From Acanthopleura granulata (taxonomy: Eukaryota > Mollusca > Polyplacophora > Chitonida > Chitonidae), in contig JABBOT010000015.1 of the NCBI GenBank assembly GCA_016165875.1, positions 2,963,653 through 3,027,652 of the forward strand: DNA of 64,000 nucleotides. Direction: 5' to 3'. The notes under the pieces were generated by a model. The model ran no database searches. It saw only the letters and a list, made by a program, of their open reading frames with translations, and had not been told where the DNA came from. Positions 34,949 through 46,975 of this stretch are shown one piece after another. The translations under genes and the position numbers were made by a program. Each line of letters starts with the position of its first letter. Position 1 is the stretch's first letter.

Positions 34949-35673
34949 GACATTCATTTACCAGAGAGAATTGTTGCACTTGAGTACCAGTTTGCACTTT
35001 GGGGTCTTGGTCCACTTCTTTTAAGCTGGGCTAAGCCAAAAGTAATCAAGATCATCTCTGAAACTGTTGCAACAAAATATAAAATGTGAATGAACGCCGA
35101 ACGATTGTAGATTCGATGCTGGCAAATGGAATCCCTTTGGAGGATTGCTAAGACAACATCACCTCCAACTGCTAATTAATTGTGGAGACGGTACACTGGG
35201 GTTCTTAGCGATTCACCTTGAAATCTACTCATCGTGTTTACATCGTGTTAAAGAGTCAGATAGCAATAAGCCATGTGTCAGCATTAGGCAGGCCCGCCTA
35301 ATTCAACAATGCAGGTTCTAATGGCAATTATCCAAAGATTTCCTATCAAGAAAGAGGGAAAAGCCAGTCCGTCGGCTTAATGAAGTAGGCTGACATCCAA
35401 GGCAAACCAGATACACTGCATTGGTTATCCTGAACAGTGCTAGATAAGCTAATGCAGGATTTAACTTTGAATTGCATCTGCACAAGGAAAAGACCTTCAA
35501 GGATGCAAACTACATGCTACTCAGATGAACAGGTCGAGCACAATTTCGCTATGGACGGGTTTTATGCTGTCTGTTGCTATTTCATCTCATTAAGGTGGGC
35601 AAACTTTATTGGGTCAACCTTCACCCTACTTCAGGCCACTAGCACCAGATTGCTGGTTCATCTGTGGCCTTAC

Positions 35674-35744
35674 GTAATGAGGTTTGTCAACAGCCACAGT
35701 TTTGAAGTGCTTTTCGTAGGGCTCTCCTTGATTTCTTTCACCAT
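35674..35744 (-). CDS. possible first coding exon
   Basis: Minus-strand ATG followed by MVKEIKESPTKSTSKLWLLT and NLI, ending in phase 2 at a strong donor (TTAC/GTAAGG). No promoter element is evident and the start context is poor. It precedes the protease in transcription direction but cannot join it directly because the phases differ. Confidence 0.15.
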
Positions 35745-35814
35745 TTAAAAACGATCTCGTTGAACGTGGTGAAAAACTCATTCACCTTGTTGACATAAGG
35801 CTTTGGCATGATCC

Positions 35815-35905
35815 TAAATGGGGTAAACTGACAAGAGGTCGTACCTCAACCGGTACTTGTTACCATTTCCCAACTATCACACTGCTCTGCTTTTACCCTC
35901 TTCTT
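35815..35905 (-). repeat. R2 dispersed repeat
   Basis: Reverse copy: GGTAAACTGACAAGAGGTCG, CAACCGGTACTTGTTACCAT, CCCAACTATCACACTGCTCT, GCTTTTACCCTC. Confidence 0.7.
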
Positions 35906-36467
35906 TATGAAACAGGTCCGAACCGCCGTCTTGAAAACGGCACAAAACACTAGCCAAGTAAACGAACGCTAGTCTAAGCGCTGACATGCAATGTAACAAG
36001 AAGTAAGCTATATGAGACAGCAACCCACTGACTGATAATCTGTTCGCTTGAAATTGAGTTTACCTGCATCAGAAAGTCTACATGTAAGAAGGCTCGCTCA
36101 GCATCAGTATAAATCTATCCTCAAAATCCATCTGTAACGGCATAAGTAGGACTTGGTCCAGGGAGCCGTCCCAAATTTGAACTAGATTAAGCCGTAAATG
36201 CCCACTCACGGTCGAATACAAAAAAGACGGGCAGTGTTGTTGTTGTTGCCTGCTTAATTGAGGGGGGTCAAGACTTGGTTGTCTGCCAATGAACACTTAG
36301 CCTGATATCAGCTTGGAATTCAATTGACTCCGGGGCAATTATTACAGCGAAGGTCACCTAAGCCGTCCGTTATTTGTCCAGTTTGTGAGGACAATCTGTG
36401 AGGCATTGAATACTGGGCGTTAGCCACGTCCTCACCTGAGTCCAGCCGCGACCATTGATTAACGGGG

Positions 36468-36623
36468 ATGCTGCCGGATCTAGCAGATCAGATTGTCAGA
36501 CTTGGGCAGGACTTTGACGGACAGACATTCAAAAGCTGCTCCATCGATCGTGATGGGCAAGTTATAAAAAAAAGCCGCTGTATCGACCAATGTTACCTGT
36601 TTTTGCCTTTCGACTGCTGCTGA
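36468..36623 (+). CDS. small Cys-containing ORF, 51 codons
   Basis: ATG to TGA frame whose second half reads FKSCSIDRDGQVIKKSRCID and then QCYLFLPFDCC. That is five cysteines in 29 residues, with charged and polar spacing that looks like a small disulfide-bonded domain. No signal peptide, and no known toxin or knottin signature that I can name. It may be the 3' exon of a secreted protein or chance. Confidence 0.2.
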   Translation: MLPDLADQIVRLGQDFDGQTFKSCSIDRDGQVIKKSRCIDQCYLFLPFDCC

Positions 36624-36749
36624 GATGTCCTACACGCTGTATCTTGGAAGCGATTTGCCAAATTCGTAAAATCATGCGAAACGAGATCTAGCGCAAGTGG
36701 TACTTTGTCCCATATATAAGACTACACCACAAAGAGCAAAGCCAAAGCA

Positions 36750-36975
36750 AGACGAAACATGTGATAGTTGACAAATAGACTCATGTAAACGGTGAAATTT
36801 GCCGTCAACTTAAGGTCAGGATTTTATTTCAGCTGTTTGTGTAGTTGCTTAAAAATTGTAGAAACTTAAACCTGTCCCTTCTCGCACCCGAGCTGAACCA
36901 CAGTTAGATAAGAAAATGCATTCATGTAAAATGCAATCAATTAGATTCCAATGGTGTATAATTACTCAAATTGCT
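36750..36975 (+). repeat. R2 dispersed repeat
   Basis: ATGTGATAGTTGACAAATAG, AACGGTGAAATTTGCCGTCA, AGGATTTTATTTCAGCTGTT, TAGTTGCTTAAAAATTGTAG. The distal TGGTGTATAATTACTCAAA corresponds to the 3' end seen at 10.0 and 57.3 kb. Confidence 0.65.
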
Positions 36976-37282
36976 CCGTTTTCATCACATTTATTTTAAG
37001 AAAATCCCATGATAACAACGCAAGGGGACCAGGCCTTTGGTATGATCAGTCCGCCAGCAGAATGTGGGTTTATGGACGATATGTCGCAGGTTATTCTTCG
37101 TATGAAACTTTTGTATCACAAGAGCTGGGCACGACAAAAGGAAGTTAATCAAAAGTAATCAATAGTAGAAAGAGTATTGCGATAGCGGGTGTACATGATT
37201 AGAGATAATTATGGAGTACTGCTACATTGGCGGTATTGATTTATGTGATGACACATAAATGTACAGAACATAATCCACTTAC

Positions 37283-37380
37283 GCGAAACCTGTTAGAGTC
37301 ACGTGTACGTAGCCACCATGGTAAACATCCATTACATCGCCATGACAGCTACGTGCCCGTACTGAGCTTAACATGTCTTC
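37283..37380 (-). CDS. unassigned internal exon
   Basis: 98-nt minus-strand segment between acceptor TTCATTTGTAG and donor TTCGC/GTAAGT. It is open only in phase 0 and leaves in phase 2. It reads EDMLSSVRARSCHGDVMDVY and then HGGYVHVTLTGF. Composition and borders look genuine; one cysteine, Gly/His/Val-rich strand-like end, no family recognised. It precedes the protease on the same strand, but an extra exon (phase 2 in, phase 1 out) would be needed to connect them. Its exit phase also fits the segment at 8310-8420, which would place the protease exons inside one intron; I do not favour that. Confidence 0.4.
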
Positions 37381-40300
37381 CTACAAATGAACCCATGGAT
37401 AGATAAGCGAAGAACCAACAGAGTCTAAACTGACAGAGAGGAAAATTATAACAGCATGGTTTATGTATAATGCCATTCTAGATATCCGTATACAGTACTA
37501 CTAGTTGTTCATGCAGAGGCGTTCCTAATCATAGGAGCCATCCCAAAACAACCTATAACACCAGTTCCCAAAGGAAAGAAATAAACTGTTAGGAATAAAT
37601 AAGGCTGGAAGCATGAAAGAGTGAAGAGCTCATCAATTTTTACTAATGGTAGATAGAGACCCAATATTCTGTGTGTGATACGGAATTCAAATTTCAAACA
37701 CATAGACAGTAACGCATAGATAATTTCCTGGTCGAATACAAACATAAGGTATCTCATTCGCGTTTGAATTGTATCATTCAACAACTTTCAAGCGCCGTGA
37801 GTGTTTATAACAGCGAGGAAGGATCGACGAAGATCGATGTCCACTGAAGAACATGAAAACAACGAGCAAAATTTTCTGTCTTGGTCATGGTTTGGGGAGA
37901 AAAAAAACGCCGTGGTGTACAAGTTCCTGGCGACACCAGAGCGCCATCTACCTGATAACCTTTTCTTTGCTTGTCTCTTTCTTTCACCCTTGGATCTTCT
38001 GGGACCCACATAAGTGCAGCCAAATGTACAATGAGTACATTGGATGACACTGAAGTTTGTGTCGTATTAGAATATTATCGGTGATGCTGTACATCTCAGT
38101 GCCTTATTTTAACATCTCTTTCCTATTTTCTTTTCCGCAAAGATAGAACTTGCTTAAAATAAACCGCCATTTTTCCTCTTTTGTCTAAGCTGTTCACAAA
38201 AGCCCGCCTGTTCACCAAATTGTGCACAAAAATCACTGAGGTCATCAACATGTTATTTTTCAAAGATGTTTAAAATCTTAAATATGTAAATTATTGTTAT
38301 GAATTTTCAGCACTCCCTTTTGCTCTAGAAGGTCAAAGTTTGGCCCAAGGTCAAATGAGTATGAAGGTGACGAAGTCACATGTCGATACGTCCTTTATAA
38401 TCCCAGTCGTATGGACAGCAGATTTGCAGCTCACTGATAAAAAGAACATCCACCTGGTTTTCGTCGCCTCACACACAAAGTGCAATTATAAAAATTCGGA
38501 CGGCTCGGCTCGGAGTTACGGAGTATTCACCAAGGTTCATTCGTGTCACTCCAGTCTCGAACAACGGCGTAAGTGTTTCCTCTTTGCTTAGGGAACAATG
38601 TGCCTTGATTTGCCTGTTAATCTCTCAGGGGATGATTCCCTGTGCCCTTTGCCTTTGATTGTAATTGTGACGCCACGAAAGCCTTGGGAAGGTCCCTGCG
38701 ATTTTTGCGTTCAAATACACACTGTCCACGGGGATGGGCCTATAGCCACCACTGAGGGAACTTTTTAACTCTTAAAAAGTGGGTGAAATTGATGTCCGTT
38801 TTTTTCCTCCAAAGAGACGGAAAGCTAGAAGTATTTCCTTGGCTGCTAAGGGTGTCATTCTGGTATACAGCTCTCTACAAGAAGCAGTTTTATGAGCAGA
38901 AACGTTAAATTTATCTCTGCTGGAAACATAAAAGCAAACGCAGCCAAATGTGGACATTATGTTTTCAACTGACTGCCTACACGCCCTGAGAGTCAAATCT
39001 TGCTACTTGTTAAGCAAATTGCATGAATACGATAAACTGGCCATGAATTGACCAATTGACCATTACCTATTTTACTTTTTTCCTTTAATTTCGACATATA
39101 GAATATATGAGTGTATATGATTTTTCAAAAAAGTATCAATTTTGGAATCAACAAAAATGATAGCGTTTGAAACTGTATGTTACGATCTCTACTGAGTTGA
39201 TAGTTTCTGCTACCTATTGGCAAAATAGTATGTAATAAAGGCCAAACAAGATGTATTATATTCATATTCTGTAATATTGGTCCATTATGAAATTCTGCTT
39301 ACAATTATATTTTAAAGAAACGTCAAGGTAGAAAATTAAAACTTGGTTGGATCCTTGGAACAGGAGACGACAAACTTTGTATCTGATTGTACGGTGTTCA
39401 AACAAAAAGCAAAAAGTCAATGAAAAATATTAAATGTTAGATACCAACCAAGCCTGTAAGTGGCCTTCTGTTCTGATAACTCGACCATGACCCATTTTGC
39501 GGTTAACTGATGATTGACAGTCGTCACAGACAAACTAACTGATTTCTGTTTGCAAGTGGCTGTGCTAGCCATGGGCACTTTCAGCGCCCTATCACACCTC
39601 CTCATTTTGATGTTGGATGACTTTTGCATATGCAGGTACAAATTAAACTTAGAGTATGAAATCCTTGTTGTGAAGCACTTTACTTTTGCTGTTTATACAT
39701 TCCTGATGTTGGCATGGCTTTACGGATATATGTATATGTAAATGTATTTATAGGCTGTGTTACAACATGCTGTGTTGTCATCACATTTAATATAAACAAT
39801 CACACGAAAACAGCAGGTGTGCCTACATATATTACATATCCTGAAAAGATTTACAAAAACTTCGTCACGCCAAATCACATTCGGTTTTGATTATCAAGGC
39901 GAGGATGACTACAGTGGTGAGAGAACGACATATACGACGAACGCAGCACGTGTGGTGATACCTTTGTTATAAAATGTACCGTCTAACCAATTGTGATAAA
40001 ATGGTACGTATTCTGTGCAATCAACCGAACTTCCCTGATATAAAGCAATTTTTTCGTTTTCAAGAGATTTTTCAGATGAGACAAACAACAACAAAAGCTG
40101 TTAAGTTCAACTCCAGACGGGGAACGTGGACCAGGGCATCCTCAGTGACACGTTCACCAAATTGCATGCATAAACTCGAATTCACAACACATAACGGCTG
40201 CATTCTGTTCCAAAGAATCCTCACTGCATGTCACCGCGTTCACCGGCAAATCGGATCAGAATCCTATCCGGGAGATGTAATCCGTCAGAAAACAGAATAA

Positions 40301-42464
40301 TAAATATGTCCACAAAATCCTAAAATGTCCACACATCATAAAGTCAATGTGTTATTAGGGTAATATATTTACTGACATAAATTCTAGACTTGTTTGGACG
40401 TAAGTCGTCGTATGCGAATCACCATTGTTCACGGCACACAAGTCTCTACACGTGGGTTGTATTAAGCCACGATCACCGCTCCAGTTCACAATCGCAGCTC
40501 TATCTAACAGGAAATCATTCAGGATCCATCTAGGCTTCGGCCCCAGATGTCCTGAACAATAGTACGATTTACTGACGACAATGGAATGATGTCAGGTTTC
40601 TAATATAGAGATTATTGGCCAGAGATTTGTTGTTTCATCAAAACGTGCTTAAGTGCGATTTCATCGCCATCACAAGAATGGTGATTTGTTCGTGAATCTT
40701 TCTCCAGTAAACAGAAACACGAGGCCCACGTATGCGCTGAGGAGTTATTTAGAACTTTTATCCAAACCGTCATTAAGATGACTTTTTCGTTTTCACAGAC
40801 GAAAAAACACGTTCCTGGGTTGAAAAACACTGTGCGAGACAACCCCCTATTTGTGATTCCGGGGCGGCCGTCTGCAGCATGAAGTCTGCTCTGAAATATT
40901 TCTTCCGCACGTGTCTCTTATTCACGTGATACGTCAACACACTGTCATTTGATCCGGACAATATTACGTTCTTTCCGAAGGAGCAAAACTATTCTCATGA
41001 CAAAAGAAGTAACGTGCCCTCATACTTTACTTTGCAATACTCAAAATTAAGACTTTCAACGGACAATCAGACAAAATCCCCCACTTTCAGGCAGTATTAA
41101 AACAAGTAAACCTTCACCCAAAGCTTCGACCACTCAGTCTTAGTCGCTCAGCCGTATTCCTAGTGGCTATTAAAATGTCCATTTTTATTACAACATGCAA
41201 CACGAGGCTTTTGTGACCAGCTGAAATGAAAGCACGACTGAGATACTTGGATCTGTGATCGACCTGAAAGTTATTCAAAGACTACGGACCCCCTAATTTA
41301 TAATTAGAACTGAACGTCACGCCAAGAATATCGACTGCCTTCCCTGCATAGCTGAAAACCGATGATTGCTTCTCCCTTACGTATTGCCAGCTTTATTTAC
41401 TATTTACATATTATTTCTTACATATTCCCCCCTTTTGGAAACTCTCGATTTATGTTGTTTTGGAAATAGACCTTGCTATTTAATATCGGCATAGAACGCT
41501 CCTGGGATGTCGGACTTGACACTTAAAAACTTTAACTCACAATGTCTATCCTCTTAACCGAATAAACTTTAATTTTGACTCCAAGGTTCAAAATAAAGAA
41601 AGCACCATTTTATTCGGCTTTGATCCCTGGAGACACTCTCCATTAAACCTAAGGAACATTCTTACACTTCATTCATACTCTACAAATGTTACTGAAACAC
41701 GGTTCGATAGCAGTCCGTTTAATCTAGGCGATCAGACAGACAGTCATGTACCAGTCGCCAACGATTCGGCGAAAATATCTCCAGACCAGTTTTACAAAAC
41801 AACGCTCATGCGAAGAAGTTTGGCGAAAAACTAAAATATCAAAATGATCCCGTGCATGTAAGTTCAACTGCATCAAATGGCCTGACGGCAGTCAGGATTT
41901 TATGACGATTGTTTGCGACAGTAAATAAAATTCCAGGTGTAAACTTACACGAAATTCTGAAATGACTTTGCAGAGTAATTTCAGCGCACTTTTTGAAGAC
42001 CCACCTTAAAGCGTGTCAAATCCAAAATCACGTGTTTTAAAACAAAACATCAAAGAAGCTATGTTTATTACTTGGTGTGAAGAAAAATTGTCAAATGTAT
42101 GAAATGTATCTATTACTGTATATATCTGGGAAAACATAATGATTTTACATCTCCTTTTGTTGACTCGAATAACGGGGTAAACGCTAGTGTCAGGATCGTG
42201 TGTCGTTTGTTTACTCTCTTATTTAGAAGCAATAAGCCTCAAAGAGAACAAAATCAGTGTTAACTGGCTGAAAACAAGCACGACGGATACAATGAGAATA
42301 ATCTGTGTTGTACTTTGTTCTTTTTTTGTTGGAGTTTAAGGGTGTATTCAATAATTTTTTCGCTTACAGAAGGGCGGTATGTTTTCTCACTTTCAGGAGG
42401 ATGGTAAAGTTTATAAATAGAGGAAAAAAAACAGAGAAAGCTACGGCTCTTCGCTAGGTAACTA

Positions 42465-42545
42465 ACAAACCTCCTGACTTAAAGCCGCTGCTGAACCAGC
42501 GAGAGCGGGATTCTAGCTCGTGGTCTATCAGCCAGGGCGAAAATA
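42465..42545 (-). mobile_element. SINE fragment
   Basis: CCTCCTGACTTAAAGCCGCT, GCTGAACCAGCGAGAGCGGG, ATTCTAGCTCGTGGTCTATC: the same head region as the SINE at 34.5-34.65 kb, without its body. Confidence 0.55.
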
Positions 42546-42964
42546 CCGCTAAAGCGAATGATCGCCCATGAAATAGGATTTCACCACTGTTTATCGTCCC
42601 AGCGAGAAGGCAAATTATTAACTGCAACAACATAATCTATAACACCACAGCGTCGTAATGAGCGATAGTTAAGAAATCTTGAAAGTGTGGTATGTATTCA
42701 CATATTCTACAGACTGATCCCTGTCCAATATGTGAAAGTCGGGGGTTTCTGTCCACAAAGCACTGTAGAATCGAGTGGGTCTCACCAGTTCGTGTTGTGA
42801 CCGAACTAGCCAGGTTTACCTGAGTGCAAACCCCTGGTTAATGCGCCCGAAACACCCAGGGGATATAATAAATACATGTATTATGACAACCAGTCTACAC
42901 AACGAAGACAGCGTGTCGGGGAGCGTTGGTTCAGGCATGGCAATTACGTGGGCTCACATTCATG

Positions 42965-43002
42965 CACACACACACACACACACACACTCTCTCTCTATCT
43001 CT
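42965..43002. repeat. compound microsatellite (CA)11(CT)n
   Basis: Eleven CA units followed by a CT run interrupted by one A, then TTC repeats. Confidence 0.95.
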
Positions 43003-43404
43003 AGTTCTTCTTCTTGCACACACTAGGCAAACTTAACTGATGAAAACCTTTATTCTGCAGTGGTCAGTCAATTGTTAATACCAATGAAACATGAACCATA
43101 ACTGTTAAGGATAGGCTTACCTGCTTTAGCATTTTGTGGCCAGAGAGCATTTTGCAAAATAATAACGTTAATAAGCCTACAATGGCCACGTTTGATATAT
43201 AACAGTATAATAGTTGCAATCAATCCTCAACAAAGATACCTATGTTTGATGAAAGACAAGTGATAAAGTAAGCATGTCACGCGAGTTTTGAGATTTACTA
43301 AATGTACGTGCCTCTACAACCTGTTCGGCACCAGTAAACAGATGTTTACTGCTTCTCTTTACATGACTTCGTCCTAAGGCATCTTCATCTTCATCTTCTT
43401 TTTT

Positions 43405-43510
43405 AATTGGTAGTTTTTGTTAAACGTTGTTTTCGAAATTGGTCTAGCGATTATTCACCTGGAATCTCCTTTATGGTGGGCGTTTTGTATACTACGACGT
43501 TCAGACCAAA
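43405..43510 (+). repeat. R3 dispersed repeat
   Basis: TAATTGGTAGTTTTTGTTAA, ACGTTGTTTTCGAAATTGGT, CTAGCGATTATTCACCTGGA, TATGGTGGGCGTTTTGTATA. It ends about 20 bases before the acceptor of the exon at 43531. Confidence 0.65.
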
Positions 43511-43530
43511 ACAATCTCTTCTCATTGCAG

Positions 43531-43698
43531 GTCTCAAACCCTAGACAATGCCAGCTTTATACTGAAAGTTATCACACGCTTTACAGCAACTGGAAAAAAA
43601 GCCAGTGCGATTTACGAGAAGCGTACGCCGACATGTATGAGTTGTACTACATACATAACATCCCACCTTCTGCTAAACAAAGCATTCCATGTTGGTAG
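43531..43698 (+). CDS. probable terminal coding exon, function unknown
   Basis: After a strong acceptor (AATCTCTTCTCATTGCAG) an open phase-0 frame runs 55 codons to TAG. It starts VSNPRQCQLYTESYHTLYSN, continues WKKSQCDLREAYADMYELYY, and ends SAKQSIPCW. The Cys/Tyr/Trp-rich composition, with three cysteines and a CW terminus, is unlike the AT-rich noise around it and suggests an extracellular protein. I recognise no family. The upstream exons are not identified; the exon at 23808-23900 is on the same strand but ends in phase 1, so it cannot be the direct neighbour. Confidence 0.45.
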   Translation, partial: VSNPRQCQLYTESYHTLYSNWKKSQCDLREAYADMYELYYIHNIPPSAKQSIPCW

Positions 43699-44248
43699 AG
43701 TGATAAAAACCAGATTTAAGCACCACAGTAGAGAAAGCTACAAATGTTCAAGTGCCTGAATGACTCCAAACCGGCATACGGGTGCATTGGAAGTACTAAA
43801 CGTTTTTAAGCGTCTCTGGAGCTTGCTCATAATTCACGCCTTTATTTCTAGGCACAATGGTAAGATTTTTCACGACAAAGAAGATGCCACAATGTTCTAA
43901 TTATCACCTTTGACACAACAGCGGGTGCAAGATGCTTTCCAGGATTGTGTCAGAAGCCTACGTGGGACAACGGAACAAGACTGGATAATCTCTGTTGAAT
44001 AGATCTGCGTACCCGTCGTGCTCTCGGGGAATGCACGCAGAGGGATGCTCTCTTGGTTCAATTAAATATAGATACTTGAGAAATTACAGTCATGGGGTCG
44101 CCGTTAGTGTTTGGCTAGGCAGCGGTTTTGGGGTCAGTCAAATCGGAAACCTGACGATTGTAGAAGAGAGGCATGACGCAAGACGCATTATTGGCAGAAA
44201 TGCCGAGAAATGCCACATTTCTCTGGGTTTAAGTAATTGGGTTTGCTT

Positions 44249-44263
44249 CCCCCCCCCCCCCCC
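44249..44263. repeat. homopolymer C15
   Basis: Fifteen consecutive C followed by GAAGAAAA. Confidence 0.95.
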
Positions 44264-44921
44264 GAAGAAAAGGTTAGCGGGTGCAGAGTAGCGAAGACGG
44301 GATCCAGTTCAGGAAACAGTCAATCTGATTTTCACACTCCATGAGACGAGGTAAGGCAGACCATCCAGTTTCGGTTACGCCTATGCGAATTAGTTGGTGA
44401 TAGGAAAGTATAAAAAAGGCACAATAAAATATGAGTTTGGCAAAAACGAGAAAAAAAATTAGAGGTTAGGTCACGTTACATCCAGGCCAACTTAACATGA
44501 TAATAATGTTGGCACCGACCTTAAGTTTCAATTAGTTTTTAAGCAGGAAGAGGAGAACTTCGTTTTCTTGGATAAAATGCTAACTTGGCTTTGAACATAA
44601 GTGGAAAACATCTAATTTGGTTCCGCAATTTGGTTTCACGTTATTGACTCCAGGGAACGTGGGAGTTTTGGGGTAATTTACAAGCACGATCGCATAACAC
44701 AGGACTTCTCACTAAAGAAATCCAAGTTAGGTAAGATCAAAATGAATCTGTTACAAAGCAGTTAGATAATGTAACAAAAGCAGAAAGCGTCTACCATCCA
44801 ACAGCGAAGTTACATGTATGCATGTCGTTTGTGATCGGCAAAAAGGCGATGGCTGAAGTCTGCTTCGGGGACATATAGCAATGTATTTTTCGTCCTTTAG
44901 AAGTCCTGTTTGGTGACTTAC

Positions 44922-44956
44922 GTACAAATTGCAATTCCAAAGAAGAAAATATTCAT
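44922..44956 (-). CDS. possible first exon encoding a signal peptide start
   Basis: Minus-strand ATG with MNIFFFGIAIC, ending in phase 2 at a consensus donor GTAAGT. A strongly hydrophobic start cut by an intron is common in secreted proteins. No downstream partner with matching phase was confirmed. Confidence 0.2.
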
Positions 44957-46419
44957 ACGGCGGTTTGTTTGATCAGGGTTTATGTGCCCCTTTGACTACT
45001 ATATTTCAGTCATGTTATAAAGACGGTTTCTGCATATATATGTCATAAGAAAGCTATGCTGAAGCCATGTATTTGCTACGTTTCCTAAGCCGGCTAAGAT
45101 CCCAGCGTGGGCCGGGGTAGATAGATTATTTAAGGCATATTGTCGTGAAACGTGAACATACCGTAGCCCGACAGGGTCACCGGTGGAAACCAATCCACAT
45201 CCACGTCTTAGACTCTCACCTTGTGCCCACTCATCCCACACCAAATCCGAGTGTTGGCTGATCAACTGATACATGGATAAGGGTCTACCCAACATAAGAA
45301 TATTCGCACCCTACATGACTCGACAAATATTTCCCCATCCAGGTATGTTTATTGTTAGGTTTCCGGTGGACAATCTAACTCGGAACCTCCAACAGTTGGA
45401 GACAAAATAGTAAATTTATCATATTCCACTTATCATCAACCCTACCTTTTCACACAGGAAACAAGTTTTGGACAGAACATAATCGTTTATTCGGAACAGC
45501 TAGGATCAAGCTATTTTCCAACCAGGGACCCGTTTTACAAAGCCGACCCAACAATTTACATTTTAACGGTGACTTATCGCTTCACTATATGTTGTCATGG
45601 AGGTTAGGCCAGGCACGATTTTCGACTGCTTCGTAACACAGGCCCCAGGAAGTCGTAAATTAGAAGAAGACGTCGCTCTGAAACAGGGTGGATTTCTTCG
45701 CGGGAGAAACCTTTGCCACAGCAGCCTGATAGGCAAAGAGCTGTGTGGCCGAGACTGGCTTGTTGTGACGTGAAACAAAAGACAGGAACACGCTGAGCCC
45801 AATTTCCTAAGGATTACGTTGTGAATGTCCGGAAACGCGCCGAAGAGTAGGACAGTCGTGCGGCATATGGACTGTTCTCATAGCACACCGGGGCCACAGG
45901 TATGCAGTTGACATGGTTAGCCTGGCCAGAGAGCTGGTATGTCTCTCTCAACCCCGAAGAGGTTCTCTCGCTTGTAAAATCTCCCTGACCCAATCGTTTC
46001 GGAGCAGAACCCCCCGGGAAGGCATAGGGAATTAGCACGTTACGTCATTCATATAACAAGACAGGGCGCGGCTTGGAAATTACGCCACGGTTTCTGTCGT
46101 GAAAAAAAAGAGAAAATTCTGCTGGTTGGAGTTTTCAGATAGACGACGACGAACGCTGCTCTTTCTTTCCCCTTGATCCGCTTAACCCGAGACCACAGGG
46201 GATGCGTAAGCATCGTGTTGAACAAAAATGACATGTTGCATATAAGACTGGTAACAAAGAAAGCAGTAATGACAATTCCTTATCTAGCAAGGTACATGAC
46301 TTGATCACTGATTAAATTTATGCGTCTAGAAGATTTCTTTCGTATTTCCGACATCACTGAAACCGACTGCTTCTCTTTATATGGCGCCATTATATATATA
46401 TTTTTTTTATTTCCCTAGC

Positions 46420-46510
46420 CATTTGTGTTTACCATTGCTTTGGACACCGGTCTGGTGCCTGTTAAACGGGAACGTCCATTATGGCGGACGATTGCTGTAT
46501 AAATATCTGT
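46420..46510 (+). repeat. R3 dispersed repeat
   Basis: GTGTTTACCATTGCTTTGGA, CACCGGTCTGGTGCCTGTTA, GGGAACGTCCATTATGGCGG, ACGATTGCTGTATAAATATC. It is preceded by a TA microsatellite and a T run at 46393. Confidence 0.65.
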
Positions 46511-46649
46511 GGAGGCCTCATTCTCACATTTGTAATAAAAAAATCTGAGAGACATATGACATTTTACCGAGTTGATGGAAAGAAAATCCGGTAATAAATT
46601 TAGCTCAAAGTCTTATTTGTTTTGTATTCCGCCGAGAATGACATTCATA

Positions 46650-46975
46650 TGAAAGACTAAGGCGTAGAGAGTAAAACCAGAGCAGCGACGTCCAGTGTGA
46701 TAGTGGCAGATGGTCACACTTAACCGGTGAAGTATGACCATTTGTCAGTTTACCTCAGTTAGGGTTTGATGCTAACTGCTCGTGTGAATATATAAACAGT
46801 AGCAACATTGCACCCCTCCTCCTCCCACCCAAAACTATGGGTTAAGCAGAATTTGGTCAGAAAATGTGCAGTGATGTTAAGTGGTGCAGTGATGTTAGAA
46901 GTCACTGGTCGAGTGTTATCGTTGGCATAATACCTCTTGCTCAACTATCGTCAGTACATCACCATTATAAGATAA
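46650..46975 (+). repeat. R2 dispersed repeat, long copy
   Basis: GTAGAGAGTAAAACCAGAGC, AGCGACGTCCAGTGTGATAG, CTTAACCGGTGAAGTATGAC, TTTACCTCAGTTAGGGTTTG, TGCTAACTGCTCGTGTGAAT. The distal GCAGTGATGTTAGAAGTCAC matches the 57-kb copy, so the element is about 300 bp. Confidence 0.8.

Larger units (their letters stand above)
23901..37282. other. long repeat-rich stretch without a confident gene
   Basis: Contains R2, R3 and SINE copies, a 33-bp minisatellite and microsatellites (listed separately). About 28.2-31 kb is AT-rich with T runs at 28.55 and 29.9 kb (TTG repeats) and no recognised feature. Small ORFs at 26722-26979 and 36468-36623 are listed with low confidence. Confidence 0.5.
37381..43530. 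other. stretch without a confident gene
   Basis: AT-rich sequence with scattered R3 fragments (37490-37600 and 41445-41520), a CA/CT microsatellite at 42965 and a short SINE-like stretch at 42465-42545. A plus-strand ORF at 38340-38591 contains a well-composed part (LTDKKNIHLVFVASHTKCNY) after a TTTGCAG, but the acceptor and donor are poor. Confidence 0.5.
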
